DNA of 37,896 bases from Gemmatimonadota bacterium (lineage in GTDB: Bacteria; Gemmatimonadota; Gemmatimonadetes; Longimicrobiales; Gaopeijiaceae): contig JAPPGM010000174.1 in NCBI GenBank assembly GCA_028874995.1, forward strand, positions 1-37,896, given 5' to 3'. The position numbers were made by a program, and so were the translations under genes. This document shows, in pieces, positions 8,618 to 15,969 of the stretch. The stretch's first letter is position 1; each line of letters begins with the position of its first letter. The notes under the pieces were generated by a model. The model was not told where the DNA came from. It did no database searches and saw only the letters and a program-made list of their open reading frames with translations.

Positions 8618-9518
8618 CGCCGGCCTCCGGGGACCCCAGAGCACTCACGACCCCGTTCACCTCGTCCAGCGCCTTCCGCGCCTCGTTTGCGTCCAGCTGC
8701 AGCCGGTGCATCGCCAGCGCGGTCTTGACGTGGCCTCCGGCAAGCGCCAGCAACTCCCGGGCATCGTCGCGGCCGAGACCGAGCGTCGCCATCAGGATCC
8801 GCTCGCCCCGGTCCTGCAACTTGGCGCAGCTGACCCGCAGGTCCACCATGAGGTTCCCGTGGACCTTCCCCAGGAGCACCATCGCCGCGGTGGTGATGGA
8901 GTTCAACACCAGCTTGGTTGCCGTCCCCGCCTTCATGCGGGTCGATCCGGTGATCACCTCCGGGCCCGTCAGGGGTGCGATCACGACATCGTGGCGGTCG
9001 CGCAGCGCCTGGGGCGGCGGCGTGCAGAGTATGAATCCCGTGCGCGCGCCAAGCTCCCCTGCCCGCGCCAGTGCACCGTGCACGAACGGCGTCGTCCCCG
9101 ACGTGGCGATCCCGATCACCAGGTCCTTCGCGGTCACCGATCTCTCGTCCATGGCGGCCGCGCCGCGATCCGGGTGGTCCTCGGCACCCTCCTGCGAGCG
9201 GACCAGCGCCGCGGGACCCCCGGCGATGACACCCTGCACCATGCCGGGATCCGTACCGTAGGTCGGCGGCATTTCGGCCGCGTCGAGAACCCCCAGCCGC
9301 CCCGAGGTGCCCGCGCCGACGTATATGAGCCGGCCGCCCGCGCGGAATGCGGCCACGGCAAGCTCCGCCGCGCGCGCGATCGCCTCCTTTTCACGTCCGA
9401 CTTCGACCGCCACCCCGGCGTCCTCGCGGTTGATGACCTCCACGATTTCCAAAGCGGAAAGGCGGTCGATGTTCTCGCTGAAGGAGTTCCTCTGTTCGGT
9501 CAGCCGCTCGTCGAGCAT
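8610..9518 (-). CDS. murQ: N-acetylmuramic acid 6-phosphate etherase
   Basis: Cleaves the lactyl ether of MurNAc-6-phosphate to GlcNAc-6-phosphate and D-lactate in cytoplasmic peptidoglycan recycling. The 302-residue length is normal for the family. Signature segments are LTEQRNSFSENIDRLSALEI at the N-terminus, the SIS sugar-phosphate site LIYVGAGTSGRLGVLDAAE, and TGSTRMKAGTATKLVLN. Glu 82 and Glu 113 fit the positions of the catalytic acids known in E. coli MurQ (E83, E114). It is the second gene of a minus-strand operon, 48 bases after a methyltransferase and overlapping a glycosyltransferase by 8 bases. No MurNAc kinase, PTS or anhydro-MurNAc kinase gene is nearby, so the source of its substrate is not evident from this window. 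Confidence 0.95.
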   Translation of the reverse strand: MLDERLTEQRNSFSENIDRLSALEIVEVINREDAGVAVEVGREKEAIARAAELAVAAFRAGGRLIYVGAGTSGRLGVLDAAEMPPTYGTDPGMVQGVIAGGPAALVRSQEGAEDHPDRGAAAMDERSVTAKDLVIGIATSGTTPFVHGALARAGELGARTGFILCTPPPQALRDRHDVVIAPLTGPEVITGSTRMKAGTATKLVLNSITTAAMVLLGKVHGNLMVDLRVSCAKLQDRGERILMATLGLGRDDARELLALAGGHVKTALAMHRLQLDANEARKALDEVNGVVSALGSPEAGGG

Positions 9519-9566
9519 GGGTTGCGCGTGGTTCTCCGGGAAGGGGCGTCCAGGATGGAGCCGGGG

Positions 9567-10328
9567 CTATGGCCTCCGGGCCACTGCGAACAGGTTCTTG
9601 CCAAGCGGCGGGCGCACCCACCGGCCCACGGCGGATGTCACCGGCACGACAAGCCGGTCGTACAGACCCACATTCCGCCGGGTGAGTGTCCGGCCCAGAA
9701 CCCGGCAACAAAGGAACCACGCGAACAGGCCCGCCAGATCCCGGTAGCCCAATCGCACAATCTCGAAACCCGCCCCGCGAATCCTCGTTGCCAGCTCGGA
9801 CTTCCGGTACCGGCGATGATGGCCGAGCATTGCGTCGAAGCGGCTGTAGAGCGCCGGAACCGCCGGGACCCACAGACACAGATGCCCGCCCGGGCGCAGC
9901 ACGGAGCGCATCAGCGCAAGTTCGCCCGCGTCGTCCTTCACGTGCTCGAGTACGTTCACCGAGACCACGGAATCCATCTCCCCGATCCGGCCCCGCTCGA
10001 CGGCCGTGGCCAGGAGGCCCCTGCACGCGACGGCATTGGCGTTCGGCTTCAACCGCTCGGCAAGCTTCTCGTGCATGTGGTGATCGGGCTCGATCGCGAG
10101 AAGACTGGTGAGACCCCGTTCCAGCAGCAAAACGGAGATGTTGCCGATCCCGGCTCCGACTTCCGCGACGCGCTGGCCGAGGTAGGGCGAAAAGCCGCGG
10201 ACGATCTCCCTGCTGTACCTGTCGGCTTCGGACATCGCCTCCAGGTCGAGTCCGAAATAGCCCGGCTCGTCGTGCCCGGAACCAGTTCCGGTGATTGTAT
10301 GCGTGCTGGCCGTGGTCCTGCTGGTCAT
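9567..10328 (-). CDS. Class I SAM-dependent methyltransferase
   Basis: A 253-residue Rossmann-fold methyltransferase. Motif I is VAEVGAGIGN (54-63), the acidic residue after beta 2 is in LLAIEPD, and the post-motif segment MDSVVSVNVLEHVKDDAGEL matches the UbiG/Methyltransf_11-type 'NVLEHV' signature; LRPGGHLCLWVPAVPALY follows. The basic segment GHHRRYRKSEL is typical of a branch found with polysaccharide and lipid genes. The substrate is unknown; the downstream murQ and GT-C genes suggest an envelope glycan or lipid. The gene is first in its operon. No ribosome binding site precedes ATG 10328, and a -10-like hexamer lies only 5 bases upstream, so the mRNA may be leaderless. Confidence 0.85.
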   Translation of the reverse strand: MTSRTTASTHTITGTGSGHDEPGYFGLDLEAMSEADRYSREIVRGFSPYLGQRVAEVGAGIGNISVLLLERGLTSLLAIEPDHHMHEKLAERLKPNANAVACRGLLATAVERGRIGEMDSVVSVNVLEHVKDDAGELALMRSVLRPGGHLCLWVPAVPALYSRFDAMLGHHRRYRKSELATRIRGAGFEIVRLGYRDLAGLFAWFLCCRVLGRTLTRRNVGLYDRLVVPVTSAVGRWVRPPLGKNLFAVARRP

Positions 10329-10333
10329 GCCGA

Positions 10334-10362
10334 ATTATCGTGGCGGCCCCGCGGTCTGGCCA
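10334..10362 (-). promoter_or_regulatory. Possible promoter giving a leaderless methyltransferase mRNA
   Basis: On the minus strand TGGCCA (10362-10357) is followed by 17 bases and GATAAT (10339-10334). Transcription would begin at or within one or two bases of ATG 10328, which also lacks a ribosome binding site. The -35 hexamer is weak. The rest of the 181-base divergent gap to the gamma-glutamyltransferase gene shows nothing else clear. Confidence 0.35.
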
Positions 10363-10509
10363 GTGCCACCTCTCCGTCACCGCTCGAATGGCGACCGGTT
10401 GTACACGGGCGACTGCCGGGTGCGACGGTGTTTCGCGGCCGTCCAACTCCACCGAAGTTTCGACCGAACCTCCCACCCCCATCTCCACCTGAACCCTTGG
10501 AGCGCACCG

Positions 10510-12324
10510 ATGCTCACCCCCCGATTCCGCAACCGGACCACCCCTCTCCGCGGCGCGGCCCCAGCCATCCTCCTGCTCGCCCTTCCCGGCTGCGACGCCC
10601 CCACCCCCCATGGCGACTTCACGCGGTCGGGCGGCACCTTCCCCGACGGCTGGCCCTTCCCCCCCGCCACCCCGCCCGTCACCGCGCGCGGCGGCATGGT
10701 CTCGACCACCGACGAGTTCGCGACACGGGTCGGGCTCGACATCCTCGCGGCGGGCGGCAACGCGATCGACGCGGCGGTCGCCACCGGGCTGGCGCTGGCC
10801 GTGGTCAACCCGGAGGCGGGCAACCTGGGCGGCGGCGGCTTCATGATGGTCCGCCTCGCCGACGGCTCCATCCACGCGCTGGACCACCGCGAGAAGGCGC
10901 CGTTCGCGGCCACGCGCGACATGTACCTGGACGAGGACGGCAACGTCACCGACCAGTCCATCGTGGGGCATCTGTCGGCGGGGGTGCCGGGCACGGTGGC
11001 CGGACTCTGGGAGGCCCACCGCCGCTTCGGCACGATGGACTGGGCCGACCTGGTGGAGCCGTCCATCCGGCTGGCCGGGGGGTTCGAGGTGACCGGACGT
11101 CTCGTCTCCACCCTGACGGCGGCCCGGGACCGCATCCTCGCCTTCCCGCACAGCGCCCGCATCTTCCTCCCCGGCGGCGCGGTCCCCCCGGTCGGCGCCA
11201 CCTTCGTGCAGCCCGATCTCGCCGCCGTCCTGACCCGGCTCCGCGACCAGGGACCGGACGACTTCTACCGGGGCGAGACCGCGCGCCTCATCGAGGCCGA
11301 GATGGTACGGGGGGGCGGCATCGTCACCCGCGAGGACCTCGAGAGCTACGAGGCCATCTGGCGCGAGCCCGTCTCCTTCGACTATCGCGGCTACACTGCG
11401 TACTCCATGCCGCCACCCTCGTCGGGCGGGGTCACCATGGCGGCCATCGCGGGCATGCTGGAGCGCTGGGACCTGGCCGGGCTGGGCTGGAACACCTCCG
11501 AGACGATCCATCTAATGGCCGAGTCCTTCCGCCGCGCGTACGCGGACCGCAATGAATACCTGGCCGACCCCGATTTCGTCGAGATGCCGCTCACCGAGCT
11601 GACTTCGGAGGCGTACGCGGACGAACGCGCCGCGACGATCTCGACCGAGCGCGCAACCCCCTCGGCCGAGGTGAAGCCGGGGCTGGACGCGGTCCTCGAT
11701 GAGAGCCACACCACGCACTACGCGGTCGTGGACGCGGCGGGCAACGCGGTGGCGGTGACGACCAGCCTGAATTCGTGGTACGGCGGGAAGGTGGTGGTGG
11801 AGGGGGCGGGGTTCTTCCTCAACAACACCATGGACGACTTCTCCGCGAAGCCCGGCACCCCGAACCAGTTCGGGCTGGTGCAGGGTGAACGGAACGCGGT
11901 CGCGCCGGGCAAGCGCATGCTGTCGGCGATGAGCCCGACGATCGTGGAGGACGCGGACGGCGCGCTCTTCCTAGTGAGCGGGACACCGGGCGGCGCCACC
12001 ATCATCACCACAGTGCTGCAGACCCTCTTCAACGTGATCGATCACGGCATGAACGTGGTCCAGGCGGTTCACGCCCCCCGCGTGCACCACCAGCACCTGC
12101 CCGACCAGGTCTTCTTCGAGTACGGTGGCCTCCCCGGGTCCACCGTGCAGGCGTTGAAAGCCCTGGGCCACACCGTGGTGGAGCGCGACCCGGGGCCCGC
12201 GGAGGCCTACTTCACCGGGGGAATGTCGGGCGACGTCCAGCTGATCATGGTAATGCCGGACGGGTCGCTGGCGGGGTGGTCCGATCCGCGGCGCGGCGGG
12301 ATGGCGCTGGGGTTTCCGGAGTAG
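10510..12324 (+). CDS. ggt: Gamma-glutamyltransferase (lipoprotein form)
   Basis: An Ntn-hydrolase that cleaves gamma-glutamyl bonds of glutathione and related peptides, normally in the periplasm. The 604-residue product has a signal peptide ending in a lipobox-like LALPGC (Cys 28), so the enzyme is probably membrane-anchored. The large-subunit region contains GGMVSTTDEFATRVGLDIL, AAGGNAIDAAVA and NLGGGGFMMV. Autocleavage should occur before Thr 401 in ESHTTHYAVVD, giving the small subunit with VAVTTSLNSWYGGKVV, FLLNN-like GFFLNNTMDDFS, MLSAMSPTIV and the GTPGGATI oxyanion loop. I chose ATG 10510 because GGAG lies 8 bases upstream and the signal peptide begins there. The last 118 bases overlap the opposing lipoprotein gene. 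Confidence 0.94.
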   Translation: MLTPRFRNRTTPLRGAAPAILLLALPGCDAPTPHGDFTRSGGTFPDGWPFPPATPPVTARGGMVSTTDEFATRVGLDILAAGGNAIDAAVATGLALAVVNPEAGNLGGGGFMMVRLADGSIHALDHREKAPFAATRDMYLDEDGNVTDQSIVGHLSAGVPGTVAGLWEAHRRFGTMDWADLVEPSIRLAGGFEVTGRLVSTLTAARDRILAFPHSARIFLPGGAVPPVGATFVQPDLAAVLTRLRDQGPDDFYRGETARLIEAEMVRGGGIVTREDLESYEAIWREPVSFDYRGYTAYSMPPPSSGGVTMAAIAGMLERWDLAGLGWNTSETIHLMAESFRRAYADRNEYLADPDFVEMPLTELTSEAYADERAATISTERATPSAEVKPGLDAVLDESHTTHYAVVDAAGNAVAVTTSLNSWYGGKVVVEGAGFFLNNTMDDFSAKPGTPNQFGLVQGERNAVAPGKRMLSAMSPTIVEDADGALFLVSGTPGGATIITTVLQTLFNVIDHGMNVVQAVHAPRVHHQHLPDQVFFEYGGLPGSTVQALKALGHTVVERDPGPAEAYFTGGMSGDVQLIMVMPDGSLAGWSDPRRGGMALGFPE

Positions 12325-13055
12325 GGTTCGGGCGGCGGCACATACACCGGCGCCCGCAGTTCGACCATGATGATCGTCCCGGCCATGATCAGCCCGGGAA
12401 CCACGGTCATCCTCCGCGCCCGGCTGGATGCGGACCTGCGCCGCCGGTCGGCCACGGGGTCCGGAATCACGGGCCGGTTGACGACCGCTCCCTCGATCGG
12501 CCGCTCGTAGCGGTCGGCCGAGAGGGTCTCGAAGCCGATCTCCAGAACAGGGGCTTCCCCCGGGCCTCCCGAGCCCATCGAGGCCCGGACGCGCCCCAGC
12601 AACCGCACTCCCTGGGGGAGAAGGAACTCGCCGTCCGGTCCCAGGACGTCGTGCGTGACCGTCACGATCACGGGGTCATCCACCCGATACTCGGCAGTTG
12701 AGATGTCCTCGTCGGGGGAGGTGCTGATGCGCGTGCCCGCCGGGATGCGAATCGCGCGCAGCGGCGCTGGGGCGGTGTCGTCGACGAGTTCTTCGTCCTC
12801 GAACCCTGCCGCATCCCCGACTTCGTCCGGATCGACTCCCTCGAGCCCCTCGTCCACGCCCGGTTCGTCCAGGTCGGTGCCGGCGGGGACTCCCGGCGCG
12901 TCATCCGTCCCCGAAGTCGTATCCGCAGCCGGCGGCGACCCCTCTTCGCCCGTCTCACCCGACGGCTCCCCATTCCCGCCGCAGGAGCCCGCAAGGACAC
13001 ACGCCAACGCCGCAAGCACCACCGGCTCCCAGCGCCGTCTTTTCGTCGCGGTCAT
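12207..13055 (-). CDS. Lipoprotein with acidic linker and VirB10/TrbI-like C-terminal pattern
   Basis: A 282-residue protein with a signal peptide (VVLAALACVLAGSC) and a long low-complexity linker rich in Glu, Gly, Asp and Pro up to about residue 95. The folded part begins RAIRIPAGTRISTS and contains VIVTVTHDVLGPDGEFLLPQ and GVRLLGRVRASM. That order of strands (an 'IPAGT' start, an 'h-h-x-D-V' strand and 'LLPQGxRLLG') resembles the beta-barrel domain of VirB10/TrbI-type proteins. This is a pattern match from memory, and no other secretion gene is nearby. ATG 13055 is chosen because the signal peptide starts there. Its last 39 codons are antisense to the end of ggt; the natural domain seems to end near VYVPPPEP, so the tail may be a read-through extension. 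Confidence 0.65.
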   Translation of the reverse strand: MTATKRRRWEPVVLAALACVLAGSCGGNGEPSGETGEEGSPPAADTTSGTDDAPGVPAGTDLDEPGVDEGLEGVDPDEVGDAAGFEDEELVDDTAPAPLRAIRIPAGTRISTSPDEDISTAEYRVDDPVIVTVTHDVLGPDGEFLLPQGVRLLGRVRASMGSGGPGEAPVLEIGFETLSADRYERPIEGAVVNRPVIPDPVADRRRRSASSRARRMTVVPGLIMAGTIIMVELRAPVYVPPPEPYSGNPSAIPPRRGSDHPASDPSGITMISWTSPDIPPVK

Positions 13056-13192
13056 TTGCCAAGTCCTCCGGAGGTCGCCTCGCCCGGACATCCCGGACCC
13101 TGCCCCGGCCGCATTAATATACAGGTCACGGCGCGAGCACGGCGGACACGCGTCCCCGCGCCACCACCTGACCCACCCTGCACCCCTCCCCC

Positions 13193-15040
13193 ATGCGCGA
13201 ACTCCGGACGGTCCTCCCCTACTTCCGCCCCTACCGCAAGCCGATGTTCTGGGGACTGGTGCTGGTGGTCCTCGCCAACGCCTTCTCGCTGGCCAACCCC
13301 TACCTCCTCAAGCTCCCGATCGACGCGCTGACCGCGAACGCCGGCGCCGACGCGGACGCGGACGCGGACGCCATCGGCCGCACCGTCCTCACCTACGCCC
13401 TCCTCATCGTCGGGGTCGCGCTCCTCGGCAACGCCGCCCGCTACGGCATGCGCGAAATCCTCAACGGCCTCAGCCGCCGCATCGAGGTGGACCTCCGCAA
13501 CGACTTCCTCCGCCACCTGCTCCGTCTCGACGCGGGCTTCTACAACCGCACCCGCACCGGCGACCTCATGAGCCTCGCCACCAACGACACCCTCGCCGTC
13601 CGCCAGGCGGCGGGCCCGGCGGTCATGTACTCGGCGAACACGATCGTCAACTTCGTCATCGGACTCGGGGTCATGATCTGGATCAGCCCCGGCCTGACCC
13701 TGGCCGCGCTCGCCCCCATGACGCTGCTCCCGCCCATCGTGCTATGGTTCGGCCGCACCATCCACAACCGTTTCGAACGCATCCAGGAGCAGTTCGCCGC
13801 GCTCTCGACGATGGTGCAGGAGAACCTCACCGGCGTCCGCATCGTGCGGGCGTATGCGCAGGAAGCGGCGCAGGCGCGCGAATTCGACGCCTTCAACCGC
13901 GGCTACCTGAAGCGCAACATGCACCTCGCGTACGTCTCGGGGGCGTTTCACCCGATCATGGGGCTGCTGACCGGCGGGGCGATGGTGGTCGTGCTCTGGT
14001 ACGGCGGCCGCCAGGTCATGACCGGCGCGATCACGACGGGCGACTTCGTGGCCTTCTCCTACTACCTGGTGCTGCTCGGCTGGCCGATCATCGCGCTGGG
14101 GTGGGTCGTCAACCTCTTCCAGCGCGGCGCGGCGTCGATGGGGCGCATCAACCGGATCATGGCGACCGAGCCCGCCATTGCACCGCCCGCGTCGCCGCAT
14201 CCGCCGCCCACCGGCGCCGCGGCCATCGAGTTTCGGAATGTGTGTTTCCGTTACCCGGGGAGGGGGGAGGAGGGGGAAGAGAGGAGGCTCGCAGGCACGG
14301 GAACATTCGTGCCGGAGCCGGACCGCCTCGTCCTCGACGATGTCTCCTTCACCGCCGAACCGGGCCGAACCGTCGCGGTCGTGGGCCCCACCGGCTCCGG
14401 CAAGAGCACGCTCGTCTCCCTCATCGCGCGCGTCCACGACCCCACCTCCGGCGCGGTGATGCTGGACGGCGTCCCGCTCACCGACTACGACCCGGCCGAC
14501 ATCCGGGCCCGCATCGGCTTCGCCCCCCAGGACACCTTCCTCTTCTCGGCGCGGCTGGGCCGCAACATCGCCCTGGGCCTCGATCCGTCCCTGCCCGAAG
14601 CGGCCCTCCACCAGCGCGTCCGTGACGCATCCGTCGCCGCCGACCTGCACGATACCGTCGAGGCCTTCCCCGAGGGCTACCGCACCCGCCTCGGCGAGCG
14701 CGGCATCAACCTTTCGGGCGGACAGAAGCAGCGGGCCACCCTGGCGCGCGCCCTCGCCACCGATCCCTCCGTCCTGATCCTCGACGACGTGCTCAGCGCG
14801 GTCGACACGGCCACCGAGTCGCGCATCCTCCAGGGTCTCCGCGACGAGTTGGAAGGGCGCACCGCCTTCATCATCTCCCACCGGGTCACCGCCGTGAAGG
14901 ACGCGGACCTGATCCTGGTGCTGGACGAGGGGCGGATCGTGGAGCGGGGGCGGCACGACGAGCTGGTGGCGCGGGGAGGGACGTATGCTTCGTTGCTGAG
15001 GAGGCAGCTGCTGGAGCAGGATCTGGCGGGGGCGGCCTGA
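13193..15040 (+). CDS. ABC exporter half-transporter with degenerate catalytic site (MdlA/BmrC-like)
   Basis: A 615-residue type IV ABC exporter half: six membrane segments in residues about 15-310, then the ATPase. Walker A is GPTGSGKST (398-406), Q-loop Gln 445, signature LSGGQ (507-511), Walker B LILD with Asp 531, D-loop SAVD and H-loop His 563. The residue after Walker B, normally the catalytic Glu, is Asp 532 (LILDDVLSAVD), as in the degenerate subunit of heterodimeric exporters such as MdlA, BmrC and TM287. A charged insert of about 20 residues (from GRGEEGEERR) lies between the A-loop region and VLDDVSF. A GADADADADA run comes from a tandem GCGGAC repeat. The substrate is unknown and no partner subunit is adjacent. 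No clear ribosome binding site precedes ATG 13193; divergent from the lipoprotein gene across a 137-base gap with a short AT-rich core near 13113-13122. Confidence 0.9.
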   Translation: MRELRTVLPYFRPYRKPMFWGLVLVVLANAFSLANPYLLKLPIDALTANAGADADADADAIGRTVLTYALLIVGVALLGNAARYGMREILNGLSRRIEVDLRNDFLRHLLRLDAGFYNRTRTGDLMSLATNDTLAVRQAAGPAVMYSANTIVNFVIGLGVMIWISPGLTLAALAPMTLLPPIVLWFGRTIHNRFERIQEQFAALSTMVQENLTGVRIVRAYAQEAAQAREFDAFNRGYLKRNMHLAYVSGAFHPIMGLLTGGAMVVVLWYGGRQVMTGAITTGDFVAFSYYLVLLGWPIIALGWVVNLFQRGAASMGRINRIMATEPAIAPPASPHPPPTGAAAIEFRNVCFRYPGRGEEGEERRLAGTGTFVPEPDRLVLDDVSFTAEPGRTVAVVGPTGSGKSTLVSLIARVHDPTSGAVMLDGVPLTDYDPADIRARIGFAPQDTFLFSARLGRNIALGLDPSLPEAALHQRVRDASVAADLHDTVEAFPEGYRTRLGERGINLSGGQKQRATLARALATDPSVLILDDVLSAVDTATESRILQGLRDELEGRTAFIISHRVTAVKDADLILVLDEGRIVERGRHDELVARGGTYASLLRRQLLEQDLAGAA

Positions 15041-15160
15041 GGGGCAGCTCCCAGCCGGGCTCGGCGTCCACTCCGTGCAACCATTCGGCACCAGATGTTG
15101 TCCTCGTGTCGGCCACATCGATTCCCATGGGGAGCACTCCACCCGACGAAGGAGGATTCA

Positions 15161-15865
15161 GTGAGTACCAGTCCCGAACGCCTGACCCGTGCGATCCGCT
15201 GGCTCCAGGCCTACGCCGCCCTTTTGACCATTGCCCTGGTGGTCCTGTTCTTCAGGAGCGGGACGAGCGCGGACGATGTGCTGCGCACGCGCGGACTGAT
15301 CATCGAGGACGAAGCCGGACGGGAACGGATCCTCATCGGCGCGCCAATTCCCGAGGCCGCCAACCGCGTTCGCACCGACGAAGCGCGTGTGCGGGAGGTC
15401 TGGGCGTCCCGGTATGAGGACGGGGAAGCCTATATGGGCTACTACCAGGACTATCGCCACGAGGCCAACGGCATCCTGATCCTCAGCGAGGACGGCTTCG
15501 ACCGGGTTGTGCTGGGCGATCCGGTGCCCGATCCGAACATCGGCAGGCGGATCGCGCCGAGCACGGGCTTGGTGATCAACGACATGCAGGGATTCGAACG
15601 GACGGGGTACGGAGTATTGGTTGTCGACGGCACCTATCGCGTGGTCTTGGGCCTCGACTCGAATCGTGGCCGGGAGGGCCTCGTATTGATGCTGGAGGAT
15701 GACGGCAGGGTCGGCGTCACCGTGGGCCATGGAGATGACATGATCTTTCTTGGCGACCTGCCCGCCGGTCTCGGGTGGTGGGGCCTCACGGAGCTGGTCC
15801 GAGGGCTGGTGATTGCGAAAGATGGCGAGATCATCCATCAGCTCAATGGCGCAGAGGAAAAGTGA
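15161..15865 (+). CDS. Membrane-anchored protein with four 'G-hh-I-x-D-x-x-G-x-x-R' beta repeats
   Basis: The 234-residue product starts at GTG 15161, which has an excellent AAGGAGG site 6 bases upstream. One membrane helix (about residues 13-33, LQAYAALLTIALVVLFF) precedes an exported region made of imperfect repeats: GLIIEDEAGRERILIGAPIP, GILILSEDGFDRVVLGDPVP, GLVINDMQGFERTGYGVLVV and GLVLMLEDDGRVGVTVGHG. The pattern G-hydrophobic-x-I-x-D-x-x-G-x-x-R-hydrophobic-G recalls short beta repeats seen in many uncharacterised bacterial proteins that follow an N-terminal helix. No catalytic motif is visible and I assign no function. It lies 120 bases after the ABC exporter and is followed by a hairpin-rich spacer. 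Confidence 0.75.
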   Translation: MSTSPERLTRAIRWLQAYAALLTIALVVLFFRSGTSADDVLRTRGLIIEDEAGRERILIGAPIPEAANRVRTDEARVREVWASRYEDGEAYMGYYQDYRHEANGILILSEDGFDRVVLGDPVPDPNIGRRIAPSTGLVINDMQGFERTGYGVLVVDGTYRVVLGLDSNRGREGLVLMLEDDGRVGVTVGHGDDMIFLGDLPAGLGWWGLTELVRGLVIAKDGEIIHQLNGAEEK

Positions 15866-15890
15866 CGCCGGGGCTCACCATACCTTGGCG

Positions 15891-15933
15891 AGTGTCATCT
15901 ACGCATTACATATTGTAAACCAGAGATGACATT
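15891..15933. repeat. Nested inverted repeat downstream of the beta-repeat gene
   Basis: AGTGTCATCT (15891-15900) pairs with AGATGACATT (15924-15933), giving a 10-pair stem including one G-U. Inside its loop, TTACA (15906-15910) pairs with TGTAA (15914-15918) around TAT. The result is a hairpin within a hairpin in an AT-rich island. There is no T-run, so it may be a transcript 3'-end structure or a palindromic repeat rather than a standard terminator. Confidence 0.45.
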
Positions 15934-15952
15934 CGTGGGACTGTAAGACCAC

Positions 15953-15969
15953 AGGGCCGTTTCGGCCCT
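15953..15969. terminator. GC hairpin between converging genes, possible terminator
   Basis: AGGGCCG, loop TTT, CGGCCCT: a perfect 7-bp stem. It overlaps the stop codon of the ankyrin gene (minus) and follows the plus-strand beta-repeat gene, so it could act on both transcripts. No T-tract is seen on either side, so the call is moderate. Confidence 0.4.

Noticed and set aside
8436-11555. Very long plus-strand reading frame spanning murQ, the methyltransferase and part of ggt
   Set aside because: It crosses three recognised genes in other frames and has the low-complexity composition of a shadow frame.
13345-13372. Tandem GCGGAC hexamer repeat in the ABC exporter
   Set aside because: Short, in frame, and encodes an Ala-Asp loop between membrane segments; noted under the gene but not a separate element.
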